A stretch of 64,000 nt of DNA from Pedobacter cryoconitis (GCF_014207135.1 NZ_JACHCC010000009.1:186001-250000); one strand, 5' to 3'. Shown: positions 53,498-63,707, counted from the first letter of the stretch. Numbers and translations: made by a program. The notes: generated by a model not told the origin, from the letters alone.

Positions 53498-55105
53498 TTA
53501 TTGCATACTAGAAATAGCCTGCTTAACCATACTGTCATTTAAGTTTAAAGCCTTATAATAACCGGCTTCCCCTAAATGATATTTGAAAAGAAGTGCTTTC
53601 AGGTCGTTGTAGATCACCGGTTTCGCAGCCTGTAATTGCTTAGGATCAATCACAATATTCTTAGCCTGAATATATTTCACAAAGTCCTTATAATCTGTCT
53701 CACTGATCGTAAAAGTAGCCAGGTTCTGCTCCAGGTATGCTGCATTGTAGCGGTTAGCCAGAATATCAAATACATAATCAAAAAGCACCTTTTTAGTCAG
53801 CAGTGAGCTATACAGCTTATTCATCCCCGTGGTATCCATTTTCACATAGATATCCGGTTCTATACCACCACCGGCAAAAACTTTTTTTCCTGATCCGGTT
53901 GTAAATGCCAGGTTTCTGCGCAGACTGTCTTTCGAAGCAACCGGTTTATCAGTAAGCTCACCGTCATTATAACGGTCATCGATCTCATTCTGATAGGCCG
54001 TATATCCTTTCTTATAAGACTTCTGAATACTCCGGCCCAGCGGTGTGTAATATCTTGCAATAGTCAGGTTCAGCGCCGAACCATCTCCAAAAGGAAACTG
54101 TTCCTGTACCAGGCCCTTTCCAAAAGAGCGGCGTCCGATAATTATCCCCCTATCCAGATCCTGAACTGCACCAGCCAGGATTTCACTTGCTGAAGCCGTA
54201 TTCTCATTGATCAGTACAGCCAGTTTACCATTTTCAAACTCCCCTCCCCCTGTCGCAATATAATCTGTACGCGGTTCATGTTTACCTTCGGTGTACACAA
54301 TCAATTTATTTTCCGGAAGGATCTGATTGGCCAGACCTGTCGCGGCAGTCAGGTACCCCCCACCATTGTCCCGCAAGTCCAGAATAAGTTTCTTCATTCC
54401 TGCTGCTTTCAGTGTTTTTACCGATTCCACAAAGTCCTTATCTGTATTTGCGCCAAATTCACTGATCCTGATATAGCCGGCATCTGCATTGATCATATAA
54501 GCAGCATCAATACTGCTGACACTCACACGGCCGCGTTTCACATTCAGTAAAACCGGATGTACTGCACCAGCGTGTAAAATTACCAGTTGTACAGCAGTCC
54601 CTTTCTTCCCTTTAATCCTGCCGATCATCTTATCCCTGGTGAGATGTCTTCCACTCACCTGAAGTGTGTCGATTTTCAGAATTTTATCCCCTAATTTCAG
54701 GCCAGCCATTGCAGCCGGTCCGTCTTTGATTACATTAGTGACCAGCAGTGTATCCTTAAGAATGTAGTACTCAATTCCAATGCCTTCAAAATTACCTTCC
54801 AGTAAATCTGACTGCGCATTTGCTTTGACTGGCGGAAGATAGACACTATGCGGATCGAGCTTATGTAAAAGGCTGTCGATTTCAAGATGACTTAAGGTGT
54901 CTGCATTAATCTCATCCACATAATTCTTATTGATCAGATTGATAATTTCATCTACTTTATCAGAGTTCTTATCTACAAACTGAACATGACGTTCAAACGT
55001 GAAACCCTGATCCTTTAAAAACTTATAACCCAAGAACATACCACCTATTAAAGTAACAGAATAAGTGACAGCAATAAATAGATTTTTACGGGTAGTTGGT
55101 TTCAT
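53498..55105 (-). CDS. S41-family C-terminal processing protease (CtpA-type)
   Basis: 535 residues from ATG at 55105; six residues upstream (from 55123) are unlikely. N-terminal membrane anchor (about 8-30). PDZ domain about 105-190 (GIGIEYYILKDTLLVTNVIKDGPAAMAGLKLGDKIL). S41 core with the ASASE catalytic-Ser motif at 304-308 and general-base Lys330 (RRSFGKGLVQEQF). Cleaves C-terminal regions of periplasmic proteins, for example cell-wall hydrolases. Single gene, convergent with der. Confidence 0.95.
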   Translation of the reverse strand: MKPTTRKNLFIAVTYSVTLIGGMFLGYKFLKDQGFTFERHVQFVDKNSDKVDEIINLINKNYVDEINADTLSHLEIDSLLHKLDPHSVYLPPVKANAQSDLLEGNFEGIGIEYYILKDTLLVTNVIKDGPAAMAGLKLGDKILKIDTLQVSGRHLTRDKMIGRIKGKKGTAVQLVILHAGAVHPVLLNVKRGRVSVSSIDAAYMINADAGYIRISEFGANTDKDFVESVKTLKAAGMKKLILDLRDNGGGYLTAATGLANQILPENKLIVYTEGKHEPRTDYIATGGGEFENGKLAVLINENTASASEILAGAVQDLDRGIIIGRRSFGKGLVQEQFPFGDGSALNLTIARYYTPLGRSIQKSYKKGYTAYQNEIDDRYNDGELTDKPVASKDSLRRNLAFTTGSGKKVFAGGGIEPDIYVKMDTTGMNKLYSSLLTKKVLFDYVFDILANRYNAAYLEQNLATFTISETDYKDFVKYIQAKNIVIDPKQLQAAKPVIYNDLKALLFKYHLGEAGYYKALNLNDSMVKQAISSMQ

Positions 55106-55290
55106 GAAATAGCAGTTGCACAAAGTTATGAAATTACACTAAGAGTTTAACCTATACAGAATTATAATTGTTTCATCTTTTTATCATAAACCACGATGTT
55201 TATAAATATCCGGTCCTATTTCCGGCCGATTTACATTCATAATTTCCCCATTAGAAAGAAATTGCCGATTTTTATCAAAAAACAAATAAT

Positions 55291-56097
55291 ATGATACGCA
55301 TCACCGAACAAGAATCAAAATACCATGATATTGATCAGATGGAAGTAATTGAGATTCTGAGGGGAATAAATAACGAGGATAAAACAGTTCCTTTAGCAGT
55401 AGAAAAGGCTCTGCCTCAGATTGAAAGACTGGCCAGTGCTATAGCAGAAAAGATGAAAAGCGGAGGCAGATTATTTTATATCGGTGCAGGTACCAGTGGC
55501 AGATTAGGTGTACTGGATGCTTCCGAATGCCCGCCGACCTTTGGCGTTCCTGCCGATCTGGTGGTTGGCCTTATTGCCGGAGGTGATGAAGCACTCAGAC
55601 GCGGGATAGAAAATGCTGAAGATAACCAGACGCAAGCCTGGAAAGACTTAGAAAAATTCAATATAGATTCTGGTGACAGCCTGATTGGCCTTGCTGCATC
55701 CGGCACCACTCCATACGTAATTGGTGGCCTGTTAAAGGCAAGAGAAAACGGGGTGCTGACCGGTTGTATTATCTGTAATGAAGGTGGCCCGGTAGTAGAA
55801 GCAAGTGATTTCCCGGTCGAAGTAGTTGTTGGACCTGAATTCTTAACAGGATCTACCCGCATGAAATCGGGGACGGCACAAAAGCTAGTACTGAACATGC
55901 TGAGTACTACTGTGATGATCCGGTTGGGACGAGTTAAAGGAAACAGGATGGTTGATATGCAATTAACCAATTCAAAACTCGTTGACAGAGGTACACAGAT
56001 GGTGATGAATGAACTTCATATCGGCTATAAACAGGCTGAAGATCTCCTGATCCGTTACGGAAGCGTCAGAAAAGCTGTGGAGGCCGGTAATAAATAA
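55291..56097 (+). CDS. murQ: N-acetylmuramic acid 6-phosphate etherase
   Basis: 268 residues. SIS-fold signatures: GRLFYIGAGTSGRLGVLDASECPPTFG, GLAASGTTPYVIGGL and GSTRMKSGTAQKLVLNMLSTT; catalytic Glu in the DASECPP region. It cleaves the lactyl ether of MurNAc-6-P in peptidoglycan recycling. Slightly shorter than the E. coli enzyme (about 298), lacking part of the C-terminal UBA-like tail. Confidence 0.96.
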   Translation: MIRITEQESKYHDIDQMEVIEILRGINNEDKTVPLAVEKALPQIERLASAIAEKMKSGGRLFYIGAGTSGRLGVLDASECPPTFGVPADLVVGLIAGGDEALRRGIENAEDNQTQAWKDLEKFNIDSGDSLIGLAASGTTPYVIGGLLKARENGVLTGCIICNEGGPVVEASDFPVEVVVGPEFLTGSTRMKSGTAQKLVLNMLSTTVMIRLGRVKGNRMVDMQLTNSKLVDRGTQMVMNELHIGYKQAEDLLIRYGSVRKAVEAGNK

Positions 56098-56103
56098 AAA
56101 AAT

Positions 56104-56673
56104 ATGCACGAAATAGAACCATTTTACCGCTGGCGTGACGACTATATAGCCGCAGAAGATCCCCTGTCACCTTTTTATAACACAGAGTACTCCGAGTTTT
56201 ATTTCGATAAACAGCTATATAACTTTTTGATTCATCCCCAGTGGGATGATTTTGGGTCAAATACCCTTTATCTTAAAGTTTTGTATGTCGATTATGACCA
56301 TCATTATGCCATCATTGAATTTATCGGAGAATGGAATGATGCCATTGGAAATGATATTATGCTCCTGAAACGTGAAATACTGGAGCTCATGATTGATGAA
56401 GGAATAAATAAATTTATCCTGATCGGCGAAAACATCCTTAATTTTCATGCCTCCGAAGACAGCTATTATGAAGAGTGGTTCCAGGATGTAGAAGATGGGT
56501 GGATCACCGGTCTGAATTTTAACCCTCATGTCATAGAAGAATTCAGAAGCAGTAATATCGATTACTATATTAACTTTGGCGGTGAGCTTGACGATTTGGC
56601 ATGGAGAACAATCAAACCACTCCAGATCTATCATAAAGTTGAAGAAATTCTGACAAAAAGACTAGGGGCATAG
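56104..56673 (+). CDS. Conserved hypothetical protein next to murQ
   Basis: 189 residues, acidic, cytoplasmic (no signal or membrane span). HEIEPFYRWRDDYIAAEDPLSPFYNTEYSEF and FILIGENILNFHASEDSYYEEWFQDVEDGW recall proteins found in the same position in other Bacteroidota, but I know no function. Begins 6 bases after murQ, so co-transcribed. Confidence 0.8.
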   Translation: MHEIEPFYRWRDDYIAAEDPLSPFYNTEYSEFYFDKQLYNFLIHPQWDDFGSNTLYLKVLYVDYDHHYAIIEFIGEWNDAIGNDIMLLKREILELMIDEGINKFILIGENILNFHASEDSYYEEWFQDVEDGWITGLNFNPHVIEEFRSSNIDYYINFGGELDDLAWRTIKPLQIYHKVEEILTKRLGA

Positions 56674-56723
56674 CTTTTGCTGATACAAATAGATTCGTAT
56701 ATTTAATTAAAATTAGAAATAAC

Positions 56724-57473
56724 ATGGATAACAATAATAATAATTGGTCACAACAATCAGTTTTTGTGGAAAACCAATCAGGAACTGTTGCAAAGAAATT
56801 CTTTGCCAATGTGTTTTTGTGGATGTTCGTCGCACTGGGTATATCTACACTTGCTGCTGTTTATATGGCAAATACCCCTGAAATGCTGAATTACCTGATC
56901 AACAGACAAACAGGTGGTTTATCAATTTTAGGTTATGTAGCCATGTTTTCTCCTCTGGCACTGGTTCTTTTAATGAGTGCCGGACTGAGCAGACTTTCCT
57001 ATGGTGCATTATTAGGTGTTTTCATCCTTTATTCGGTACTGACAGGGGTTAGTTTGAGTTTCATCCTGCTGATGTATACCTCAGCTTCTGTAATAGGATG
57101 TTTTGCAGCTGCAGCCGGAATATTTGGCTTAATGGCGATCCTTGGATATACTACTAATACTGACTTAAGTAAATTCGGCCCGATCCTGATGGTAGGATTA
57201 GTTGGTTTAGTTATTGCAACTATAGTGAATATGTTCCTGAAAAGCCCGGGGTTTGATTATATCATGAGTTTCTTCGGTGTAGCTTTGTTTACAGCTTTAA
57301 CCGCTTATGATGTTCAGAAACTGAAACGTATCGGTGCTGGTATCGAAGAGAATGGTACAGCAATGGTTGCGGATGATGCTAAGAAATTAGCTATCATGGG
57401 TGCTCTTTCCCTATATCTTGACTTCATTAACATCTTCCTGTTCTTATTAAGAATATTCGGTGGAAGAAAATAG
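56724..57473 (+). CDS. Bax inhibitor-1 / YccA family membrane protein
   Basis: 249 residues with seven predicted spans. Family end GVALFTALTAYDVQKLKRIG (the conserved YDVQ) and LSLYLDFINIFLFLLRIFG are present. The related BsYetJ is a pH-sensitive calcium leak channel; a like role here is inference. N-terminus is Asn-rich (MDNNNNNWSQQ). Confidence 0.92.
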   Translation: MDNNNNNWSQQSVFVENQSGTVAKKFFANVFLWMFVALGISTLAAVYMANTPEMLNYLINRQTGGLSILGYVAMFSPLALVLLMSAGLSRLSYGALLGVFILYSVLTGVSLSFILLMYTSASVIGCFAAAAGIFGLMAILGYTTNTDLSKFGPILMVGLVGLVIATIVNMFLKSPGFDYIMSFFGVALFTALTAYDVQKLKRIGAGIEENGTAMVADDAKKLAIMGALSLYLDFINIFLFLLRIFGGRK

Positions 57474-57492
57474 ACCTTAATAATTTTTAAGG

Positions 57493-57526
57493 AAAGCCAG
57501 TTGAAAAGAACTCAACTGGCTTTTTT
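57493..57526. terminator. Bidirectional terminator holding a stop codon
   Basis: AAAGCCAGTTGA (57493-57504) pairs with TCAACTGGCTTT (57512-57523) around a 7-base loop. The TGA stop of the minus-strand methyltransferase (57512-57514) lies in the stem. Confidence 0.85.
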
Positions 57527-58135
57527 GCATTTAATCATAAAGAACGGCTGACTCTCCTTAATCTTTGTGATTTCAACTAATCCAGCCTGGTCAAATTCCT
57601 CATGGATTGATTCTGTGTCATAAAAGAACATCTTTACCCCATCAAATATTTCATAACGGTCCTTACTGACAAATTTACCTTGTCCATAAGTATGTGCTTC
57701 TTTCGAAATAGCTGTAAAGACCATATATCCATTTTTCTGAATTTGGTTATAGCAGTCCAGAATAAGTTTCTTTCTTTCGCTGGCAGCTAATAAATGAATT
57801 AATGCATAGCAAAATATCCCCTCATACTGGTATTTATCAAATGGCATATCAGTTACAGAACCATGATGGATAGTCATCTGGGTACCGTAATGTTTACCCG
57901 CCATTTCAATAGCAGTTTTTGAAATTTCAATACCCGTTACTGCTATTCCGTTCTCTATGAAAATCTGCGCATTCCTTCCATAGCCAATTCCAGGTACCAG
58001 GATATTTTTCACAGATTGACTGACAAAAAAATCCTTCGTCAATACTGCAGACTTCGATGGTTCCAGGCCCCACATCTCCTGTTTATCTATAAAGCTGGAT
58101 TCCCAGAATTCGGGTTTATTACTTTCATTTGCCAT
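57512..58135 (-). CDS. Class I SAM-dependent methyltransferase
   Basis: 207 residues. Motif I ILVPGIGYGRNAQIFIENGIAVTGIEIS, motif II and FCYALIHLLAASER as in the TehB/thiopurine-like group. The substrate is not known; the protein could detoxify small molecules. Its stop codon is inside the terminator stem. Confidence 0.85.
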   Translation of the reverse strand: MANESNKPEFWESSFIDKQEMWGLEPSKSAVLTKDFFVSQSVKNILVPGIGYGRNAQIFIENGIAVTGIEISKTAIEMAGKHYGTQMTIHHGSVTDMPFDKYQYEGIFCYALIHLLAASERKKLILDCYNQIQKNGYMVFTAISKEAHTYGQGKFVSKDRYEIFDGVKMFFYDTESIHEEFDQAGLVEITKIKESQPFFMIKCKKAS

Positions 58136-58348
58136 AATTTCTTCCCTTAAGGTTATTAATTATGCAATGTACAAAGACAAAACTCAGGGCTTATCGGCCC
58201 CAGGTAAAATAGTGACTTAACATCCTGCTCCAAATCTAACAGAACATTATTCCGAAGCCCCCTCCTATTTGCTTGTATTTTGCAATTTTATACCGCTTTA
58301 TCGCTGATTTCTTGGAATTGACTTTTCTTTGTTGCATTTTTGCATCAG
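58136..58348. other. Region upstream of the SAM riboswitch
   Basis: 213 bases without an ORF of note. TTGGAATTG (58312-58320) with GCATTTTTG about 20 bases later could be the -33/-7 pair of the riboswitch transcript, but the -7 box departs from TAnnTTTG. Confidence 0.3.
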
Positions 58349-58453
58349 CTTATAAAGAAAGACGGAGGGATTAGACCCGACGAAGTCTTAGCAACCTGTG
58401 CTTACAAGGTGCTACATTCTACTCGAGCAATTTATTTGTTCCTGAAAGATAAG
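58349..58453 (+). promoter_or_regulatory. SAM-I (S-box) riboswitch upstream of metH
   Basis: The conserved core is recognisable in order: P1 strand CTTATAAAGAAAGACGGAGG, GGGATTAGACCCGACGAAGTC, TTAGCAACCTGTG, ACAAGGTGCTACATTC and the closing GAAAGATAAG that pairs with CTTAT. Spacing fits the S-box aptamer. It senses S-adenosylmethionine and should lower metH-metF expression when SAM is ample. The expression platform (58454-58572) holds only a weak ATCCG/CGGAT hairpin, so whether control is by termination or translation is not clear. Confidence 0.92.
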
Positions 58454-58572
58454 TTAATTCGATCCGTCACCGGATTTCTGATTAGGCCAGTTTATACACA
58501 ATTTTCCATCGCATATTTGACCAGGTAATAATGACCTGCAATACGGAAAAATGGCTACCATTTATACAGATA

Positions 58573-61500
58573 ATGAGCATAAGAGAAGAGCTTAAAAAAC
58601 GAATACTAATCATCGATGGTGCTATGGGCACTATGATTCAGCGTTACATCCTGACCGAAGAAGATTTCAGAGGAGAACGCTTTGCGAATCATCCCTGCGA
58701 TGTCAAAGGGAATAATGACCTGCTGAATATTACACGCCCTGATATTATCAAGGCAATCCATACCGAATACCTGAAAGCAGGAACAGATATCATTGAGACC
58801 AATACTTTTAGTACGCAGCGGATTTCCCTTGCGGATTATAAAATGGAGGAGCTGGACTATGAAATGAGTTTCGAGGGTGCAAAAATAGCACGCGAAGCTG
58901 TCGTAGAATTTATGGCCGCAAATCCAGGGCGCGTCTGTTTTGTTGCCGGTGCTGTCGGCCCGACCAACCGTACCCTATCTATTTCTCCCGATGTGAATGA
59001 TCCGGGATATAGAGCATTGACCTTCGACGAACTCGTAGATGCCTATTACCAGCAGATAAGAGGTCTGGTTGACGGAGGCTCTGACCTGTTATTAATTGAA
59101 ACTATTTTTGATACCCTGAATGCTAAAGCAGCAATCTTTGCGATTAAAAAATACGAAGAAGTAATCGGCCGTAAAATCGAGATCATGATTTCCGGGACTA
59201 TTACAGATGCTTCGGGCAGAACATTATCCGGACAAACTGTTGAAGCTTTCCTGAATTCGATTGTACATGCACACCCTTTAAGTATTGGGTTTAACTGCGC
59301 TTTAGGAGCCAAAGACATGAGACCGCATATTGAAGAACTGTCGGCTAAAGCCCCCTGTTATGTCTCCGCTTATCCTAATGCCGGTTTACCAAATGAATTT
59401 GGTGCTTATGATGAGATGCCTAATGAAACAGCCTCTATGGTTGGAGATTTCATTCAAAACGGCTTTGTGAATATCGTGGGCGGTTGTTGTGGCACTACAC
59501 CAGAGCATATCGCTGCCATTGCTGCAAAAGCCAAAAATGTTAAACCAAGACAAATCCCCGAAATACCCCGGTACCTGCGTTTAAGCGGACTGGAACCCGT
59601 AACCATTACCCCAGACAGCATGTTTGTCAACATCGGGGAAAGAACCAATATTACAGGCTCACCTAAATTTTCCAAACTGATCCTGAGTGGTGATTACGAA
59701 GCCGCTTTAACCGTTGCCCGCCAACAGGTAGAAGGTGGAGCGCAGGTCATTGACGTAAATATGGATGAAGGGATGCTTGATTCGGAGGCAGCCATGACTA
59801 AATTCTTAAATCTGATCGCTTCCGAACCCGATATTTCAAAATTGCCAATCATGGTTGACTCCTCTAAATGGAGTGTGATTGAAAACGGACTGAAATGTTT
59901 ACAGGGAAAAGGTATTGTAAACTCTATTTCCCTGAAAGAAGGAGAAGATAAGTTTCGTGAAAGTGCCCGTAAGATCATGAATTACGGGGCCGCCGTTGTC
60001 GTGATGGCATTTGATGAAAATGGACAGGCTGATAACTTTGAACGCCGTAAAGAGATCTGTAAACGCTCTTATGATATCCTGGTGGATGAAATCGGTTTCC
60101 CTGCCGAAGATATCATCTTTGACCCTAACATCTTAACCGTTGCGACAGGACTGGAAGAACATAATAATTATGCTGTTGATTTTATCAATGCAGCACGCTG
60201 GATTAAAGAGAACCTGCCCTATGCAAAAGTAAGTGGCGGGGTATCCAATATTTCTTTCTCTTTCAGAGGAAACAATACCGTACGTGAGGCGATGCATTCT
60301 GCCTTTTTATTCCATGCCATCAAAGCTGGTCTGGATATGGGGATCGTGAATGCAGGAATGCTCGAAGTTTATGAAGCTATTCCGGCCGATTTGCTCGAAC
60401 GCGTAGAGGATGTCCTTCTGAATCGCCGCGAGGATGCAACAGAGCGACTGGTTGATTTTGCAGAAACCGTAAAATCTAAGGGAAAAGAACTGGTTAAAGA
60501 TGAAGAATGGAGAAAAGAATCTGTAGAATCACGTCTTTCCCACTCTTTAGTCAAAGGAATTATAGAATACCTGGATGCCGATGTAGAAGAAGCCAGACAA
60601 CAATATGCCCGTCCTATACAGGTTATTGAAGGTCCTTTAATGGACGGAATGAATATAGTCGGGGACCTGTTTGGTGCCGGAAAAATGTTTCTTCCCCAGG
60701 TTGTAAAATCTGCCAGGGTGATGAAAAAAGCAGTGGCTTACCTCCTTCCTTTTATCGAACAGGAAAAACTCGATAATCCCGACGGAAATCAGAGTTCATC
60801 TGCCGGAAGAATATTATTAGCTACGGTAAAAGGTGATGTCCATGATATTGGTAAAAACATTGTCGGTGTCGTGCTCGCTTGTAATAACTTTGAAATCGTA
60901 GATATGGGTGTGATGGTTCCTGCTCAGGAAATCATCAGAAAGGCTAAGGAAATCAATGCAGATATCATTGGTTTAAGTGGACTGATTACCCCTTCCCTTG
61001 ATGAAATGGTCCATTTTGCCAAAGAAATGGAACGCGAAGGTTTTACCGTTCCGCTGCTGATTGGCGGAGCTACTACTTCCAGGATCCATGCTGCTGTGAA
61101 AATAGCACCAAATTATTCCGGACCTGCGATCCACGTACTGGATGCTTCCAGGAGTGTAACTGTTTGCAGTACCCTGATGAATGAAGAAACCCGTGACGGT
61201 TATATAGATGGAATCAGACAGGAATACGATAAAGCGCGTGAAGCACACCTGAATAAACGTTCAGATAAACGTTTCAAATCGCTGGAAGAAGCCAGGGCGG
61301 ACAAATTTGTAATTGACCCGGCTTTAGTTGCTCCTGCACCTAAATTTACGGGTACCAGAACATTTGAGGACTATCCTTTGGAAACCCTCGTTCCCTATAT
61401 TGACTGGACACCTTTTTTCCATACCTGGGAACTGAGAGGCAGTTATCCAAAAATATTCAATGATAAATCTGTCGGCGACGAGGCCAAAAAATTATATGAT

Positions 61501-62232
61501 GATGCCCGTGTATTATTGCAAAAAATAGTAGATGAAAAATTACTGACTGCAAAAGCAGTAATCGGATTCTGGCCTGCACATGCCAGTGGCGATGATATCA
61601 TCCTGGATGTAGACGGCAAACCCGTGACCATTCACACCCTTCGCCAGCAGGCAGAAAAAGTTGCAGGAGAACCTTATTATGCCTTGTCCGATTTCGTGGC
61701 TGGCCAGGAAAATGGTAAACAGGATTACTTTGGTGGTTTTGCAGTCACTACAGGTATTGGTTGTGATGAAATGGTAGCTGAATTTGAGGCTAACTATGAT
61801 GATTACAATAGTATTATGGCAAAAGCTTTGGCCGACAGGCTGGCTGAAGCCTTTGCAGAACATCTGCATGAGCTGGTCCGTAAAGACTACTGGGGTTACG
61901 CTGCCGATGAACAGCTGAGTAATGAAGACCTGATTAAAGAAGAATATGCAGGTATCCGTCCCGCTCCAGGTTATCCGGCCTGTCCTGACCATACAGAAAA
62001 AGAAACCTTGTTTGACTTATTGGGCGCAGAACAAAAAATAGGTCTTCGCCTGACTGAGAGTTTTGCTATGTATCCAACCGCAGCCGTAAGTGGTTTCTAC
62101 TTCTCCCATCCGCAGTCCAGATATTTTGGCCTCGGAAAAATCACTAAAGACCAGGTAGAAGAATACGCTGTAAGAAAAAACATGACCCTAGAAGACACAG
62201 AGAGATGGCTTAGTCCGAATCTGGCTTATTAA
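58573..62232 (+). CDS. metH: Cobalamin-dependent methionine synthase
   Basis: 1,219 residues from ATG at 58573 (MSIREELKKRILIIDGAMGTM); a longer frame adds 14 residues. All four modules are present: homocysteine-binding with the Zn-site GFNCALG and VGGCCGTTPEH; pterin domain (GERTNITGSPKF...); cobalamin-binding with VKGDVHDIGKNIVGVVL (the axial His); and the C-terminal reactivation domain (LVRKDYWGYAADE...GIRPAPGYPACPDHTEK). Transfers methyl from methyl-THF to homocysteine. Under a SAM riboswitch, with metF 9 bases downstream. Confidence 0.97.
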   Translation: MSIREELKKRILIIDGAMGTMIQRYILTEEDFRGERFANHPCDVKGNNDLLNITRPDIIKAIHTEYLKAGTDIIETNTFSTQRISLADYKMEELDYEMSFEGAKIAREAVVEFMAANPGRVCFVAGAVGPTNRTLSISPDVNDPGYRALTFDELVDAYYQQIRGLVDGGSDLLLIETIFDTLNAKAAIFAIKKYEEVIGRKIEIMISGTITDASGRTLSGQTVEAFLNSIVHAHPLSIGFNCALGAKDMRPHIEELSAKAPCYVSAYPNAGLPNEFGAYDEMPNETASMVGDFIQNGFVNIVGGCCGTTPEHIAAIAAKAKNVKPRQIPEIPRYLRLSGLEPVTITPDSMFVNIGERTNITGSPKFSKLILSGDYEAALTVARQQVEGGAQVIDVNMDEGMLDSEAAMTKFLNLIASEPDISKLPIMVDSSKWSVIENGLKCLQGKGIVNSISLKEGEDKFRESARKIMNYGAAVVVMAFDENGQADNFERRKEICKRSYDILVDEIGFPAEDIIFDPNILTVATGLEEHNNYAVDFINAARWIKENLPYAKVSGGVSNISFSFRGNNTVREAMHSAFLFHAIKAGLDMGIVNAGMLEVYEAIPADLLERVEDVLLNRREDATERLVDFAETVKSKGKELVKDEEWRKESVESRLSHSLVKGIIEYLDADVEEARQQYARPIQVIEGPLMDGMNIVGDLFGAGKMFLPQVVKSARVMKKAVAYLLPFIEQEKLDNPDGNQSSSAGRILLATVKGDVHDIGKNIVGVVLACNNFEIVDMGVMVPAQEIIRKAKEINADIIGLSGLITPSLDEMVHFAKEMEREGFTVPLLIGGATTSRIHAAVKIAPNYSGPAIHVLDASRSVTVCSTLMNEETRDGYIDGIRQEYDKAREAHLNKRSDKRFKSLEEARADKFVIDPALVAPAPKFTGTRTFEDYPLETLVPYIDWTPFFHTWELRGSYPKIFNDKSVGDEAKKLYDDARVLLQKIVDEKLLTAKAVIGFWPAHASGDDIILDVDGKPVTIHTLRQQAEKVAGEPYYALSDFVAGQENGKQDYFGGFAVTTGIGCDEMVAEFEANYDDYNSIMAKALADRLAEAFAEHLHELVRKDYWGYAADEQLSNEDLIKEEYAGIRPAPGYPACPDHTEKETLFDLLGAEQKIGLRLTESFAMYPTAAVSGFYFSHPQSRYFGLGKITKDQVEEYAVRKNMTLEDTERWLSPNLAY

Positions 62233-62241
62233 ACTTATAAA

Positions 62242-63195
62242 ATGAAGATCACCGACCACATAACCAATGCCAAGGGCAAAACCCTGTTCTCTTTTGAACT
62301 TTTACCGCCAGTTAAAGGTAAAAGCATTACTGATATCTATAATGCTATAGATCCTTTAATGGAGTTTAATCCTCCTTTCATTGATGTAACCTATCATAGA
62401 GAAGATTATATCTACAAACAACATGATAATGGGCTGCTTGAGAAAGTTTCCTATCGCAAACGTCCCGGGACAGTAGCGATCTGTGCAGCGATCATGAATA
62501 AATACAAGGTAGATGCTGTCCCACATCTGATTTGTGGAGGTTTTACCAAAGAAGAAACAGAAAATGCCCTGATTGACCTCCAGTTTTTAGGTATTGACAA
62601 TGTATTGGTCTTGCGTGGTGATGCAAGACATGCTGATTCTACCTTTATTCCTACACCAGGTGGCCATGCCTATGCAACCGATTTATTGGGTCAGGTTTCG
62701 GACATGAACCAGGGCCGTTATTTATTTGAAGATCACTCTGCTTTTCAGACTGACTTTTGTATCGGGGTAGCCGGTTATCCTGAAAAACATTTTGAAGCAC
62801 CGAATCTTAAAACAGATTTTAAATACCTGAAACAAAAAGTGGAAATGGGTGCCGAATTTATCGTTACCCAGATGTTTTTCGATAATGCCAAATACTGTGA
62901 TTTTGTTGCCCAATGCAGAGCAAACGGGATAAATGTCCCCATAATTCCCGGCCTAAAACCTATTACTTCCTCAAAACAGCTGATTAGTTTACCCAAGATC
63001 TTCCACATTGACCTGCCCGAGGACCTGACCGAAGCTATACAGGAATGTAAAACAGAAAAGGACGTAAAAGAAGTTGGTATAGAATGGATGATCCAGCAGT
63101 GCAAAGAGTTAATTAAAGTTGGCGCACCAGTTTTACATTTTTACACGATGAGTAACCCTGAACCAACCAAAAGAATTGCAAGGGCAGTTTTCTAA
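62242..63195 (+). CDS. metF: Methylenetetrahydrofolate reductase
   Basis: 317 residues. SFELLPPVKGKSITDIYNAIDPLMEFNPPFIDVTYH (catalytic Glu region), NVLVLRGDARHADS, and GAEFIVTQMFFDNAKYCDF. Reduces methylene-THF to methyl-THF, the donor for MetH. Co-transcribed with metH and so under the same riboswitch. Length normal for the bacterial enzyme. Confidence 0.97.
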   Translation: MKITDHITNAKGKTLFSFELLPPVKGKSITDIYNAIDPLMEFNPPFIDVTYHREDYIYKQHDNGLLEKVSYRKRPGTVAICAAIMNKYKVDAVPHLICGGFTKEETENALIDLQFLGIDNVLVLRGDARHADSTFIPTPGGHAYATDLLGQVSDMNQGRYLFEDHSAFQTDFCIGVAGYPEKHFEAPNLKTDFKYLKQKVEMGAEFIVTQMFFDNAKYCDFVAQCRANGINVPIIPGLKPITSSKQLISLPKIFHIDLPEDLTEAIQECKTEKDVKEVGIEWMIQQCKELIKVGAPVLHFYTMSNPEPTKRIARAVF

Positions 63196-63269
63196 TTTAT
63201 TGTCAGAATCATTCTGCTAAATGATATTTGGCAGATTCTTTGTATATTTCATACTCTACAAAGAATGAT

Positions 63270-63707
63270 ATGAGAAGGACGACATTGATGGTACTTACGG
63301 TTATAGGCACTTTAACATCCTGTAATGCCTTAAAGAACACAGTAGAAGCAAGTTCAGATTTATCTAAACTGGGAGGAAGCTGGGAGCTGAATTATATCTC
63401 AGGACCAAGAATAGCTTTCAACGGCCTTTATCCTGGAAATAAACCAACTTTAGTATTCAGTCTTTCCGATAAAAAAGTTAGTGGGAACAGCAGTTGTAAT
63501 TCTTTTTCGGGAAAACTCAATGCAGATGATACTTCCATTAATTTCGATCAGCCTTTGGCAATGACAAAAATGGCCTGCCCGGGTGAAGGAGAGGCCATCT
63601 TCTTTGAAACATTGAAAAAAGTAAATAAATATACCGTCAAGGGCGATACCGTCCTTAATTTTATGATGGGCGATATCGCGATCATGCGGTTTAAAAAAAT
63701 AAAATAG
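63270..63707 (+). CDS. META-domain (HslJ-like) lipoprotein
   Basis: 145 residues from ATG at 63270, the start of a lipoprotein signal with Cys near residue 18 (VIGTLTSCNAL). META signatures: GGSWELNYISGPR..., SGNSSCNSFSGKLNADDTSINFDQPLAMTKMACPGEGEAIFFETLKKV and the terminal MMGDIAIMRFKKI. Possible heat- or stress-related envelope protein; function of the domain is not settled. A longer frame from 63228 lacks a signal. Confidence 0.9.
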   Translation: MRRTTLMVLTVIGTLTSCNALKNTVEASSDLSKLGGSWELNYISGPRIAFNGLYPGNKPTLVFSLSDKKVSGNSSCNSFSGKLNADDTSINFDQPLAMTKMACPGEGEAIFFETLKKVNKYTVKGDTVLNFMMGDIAIMRFKKIK

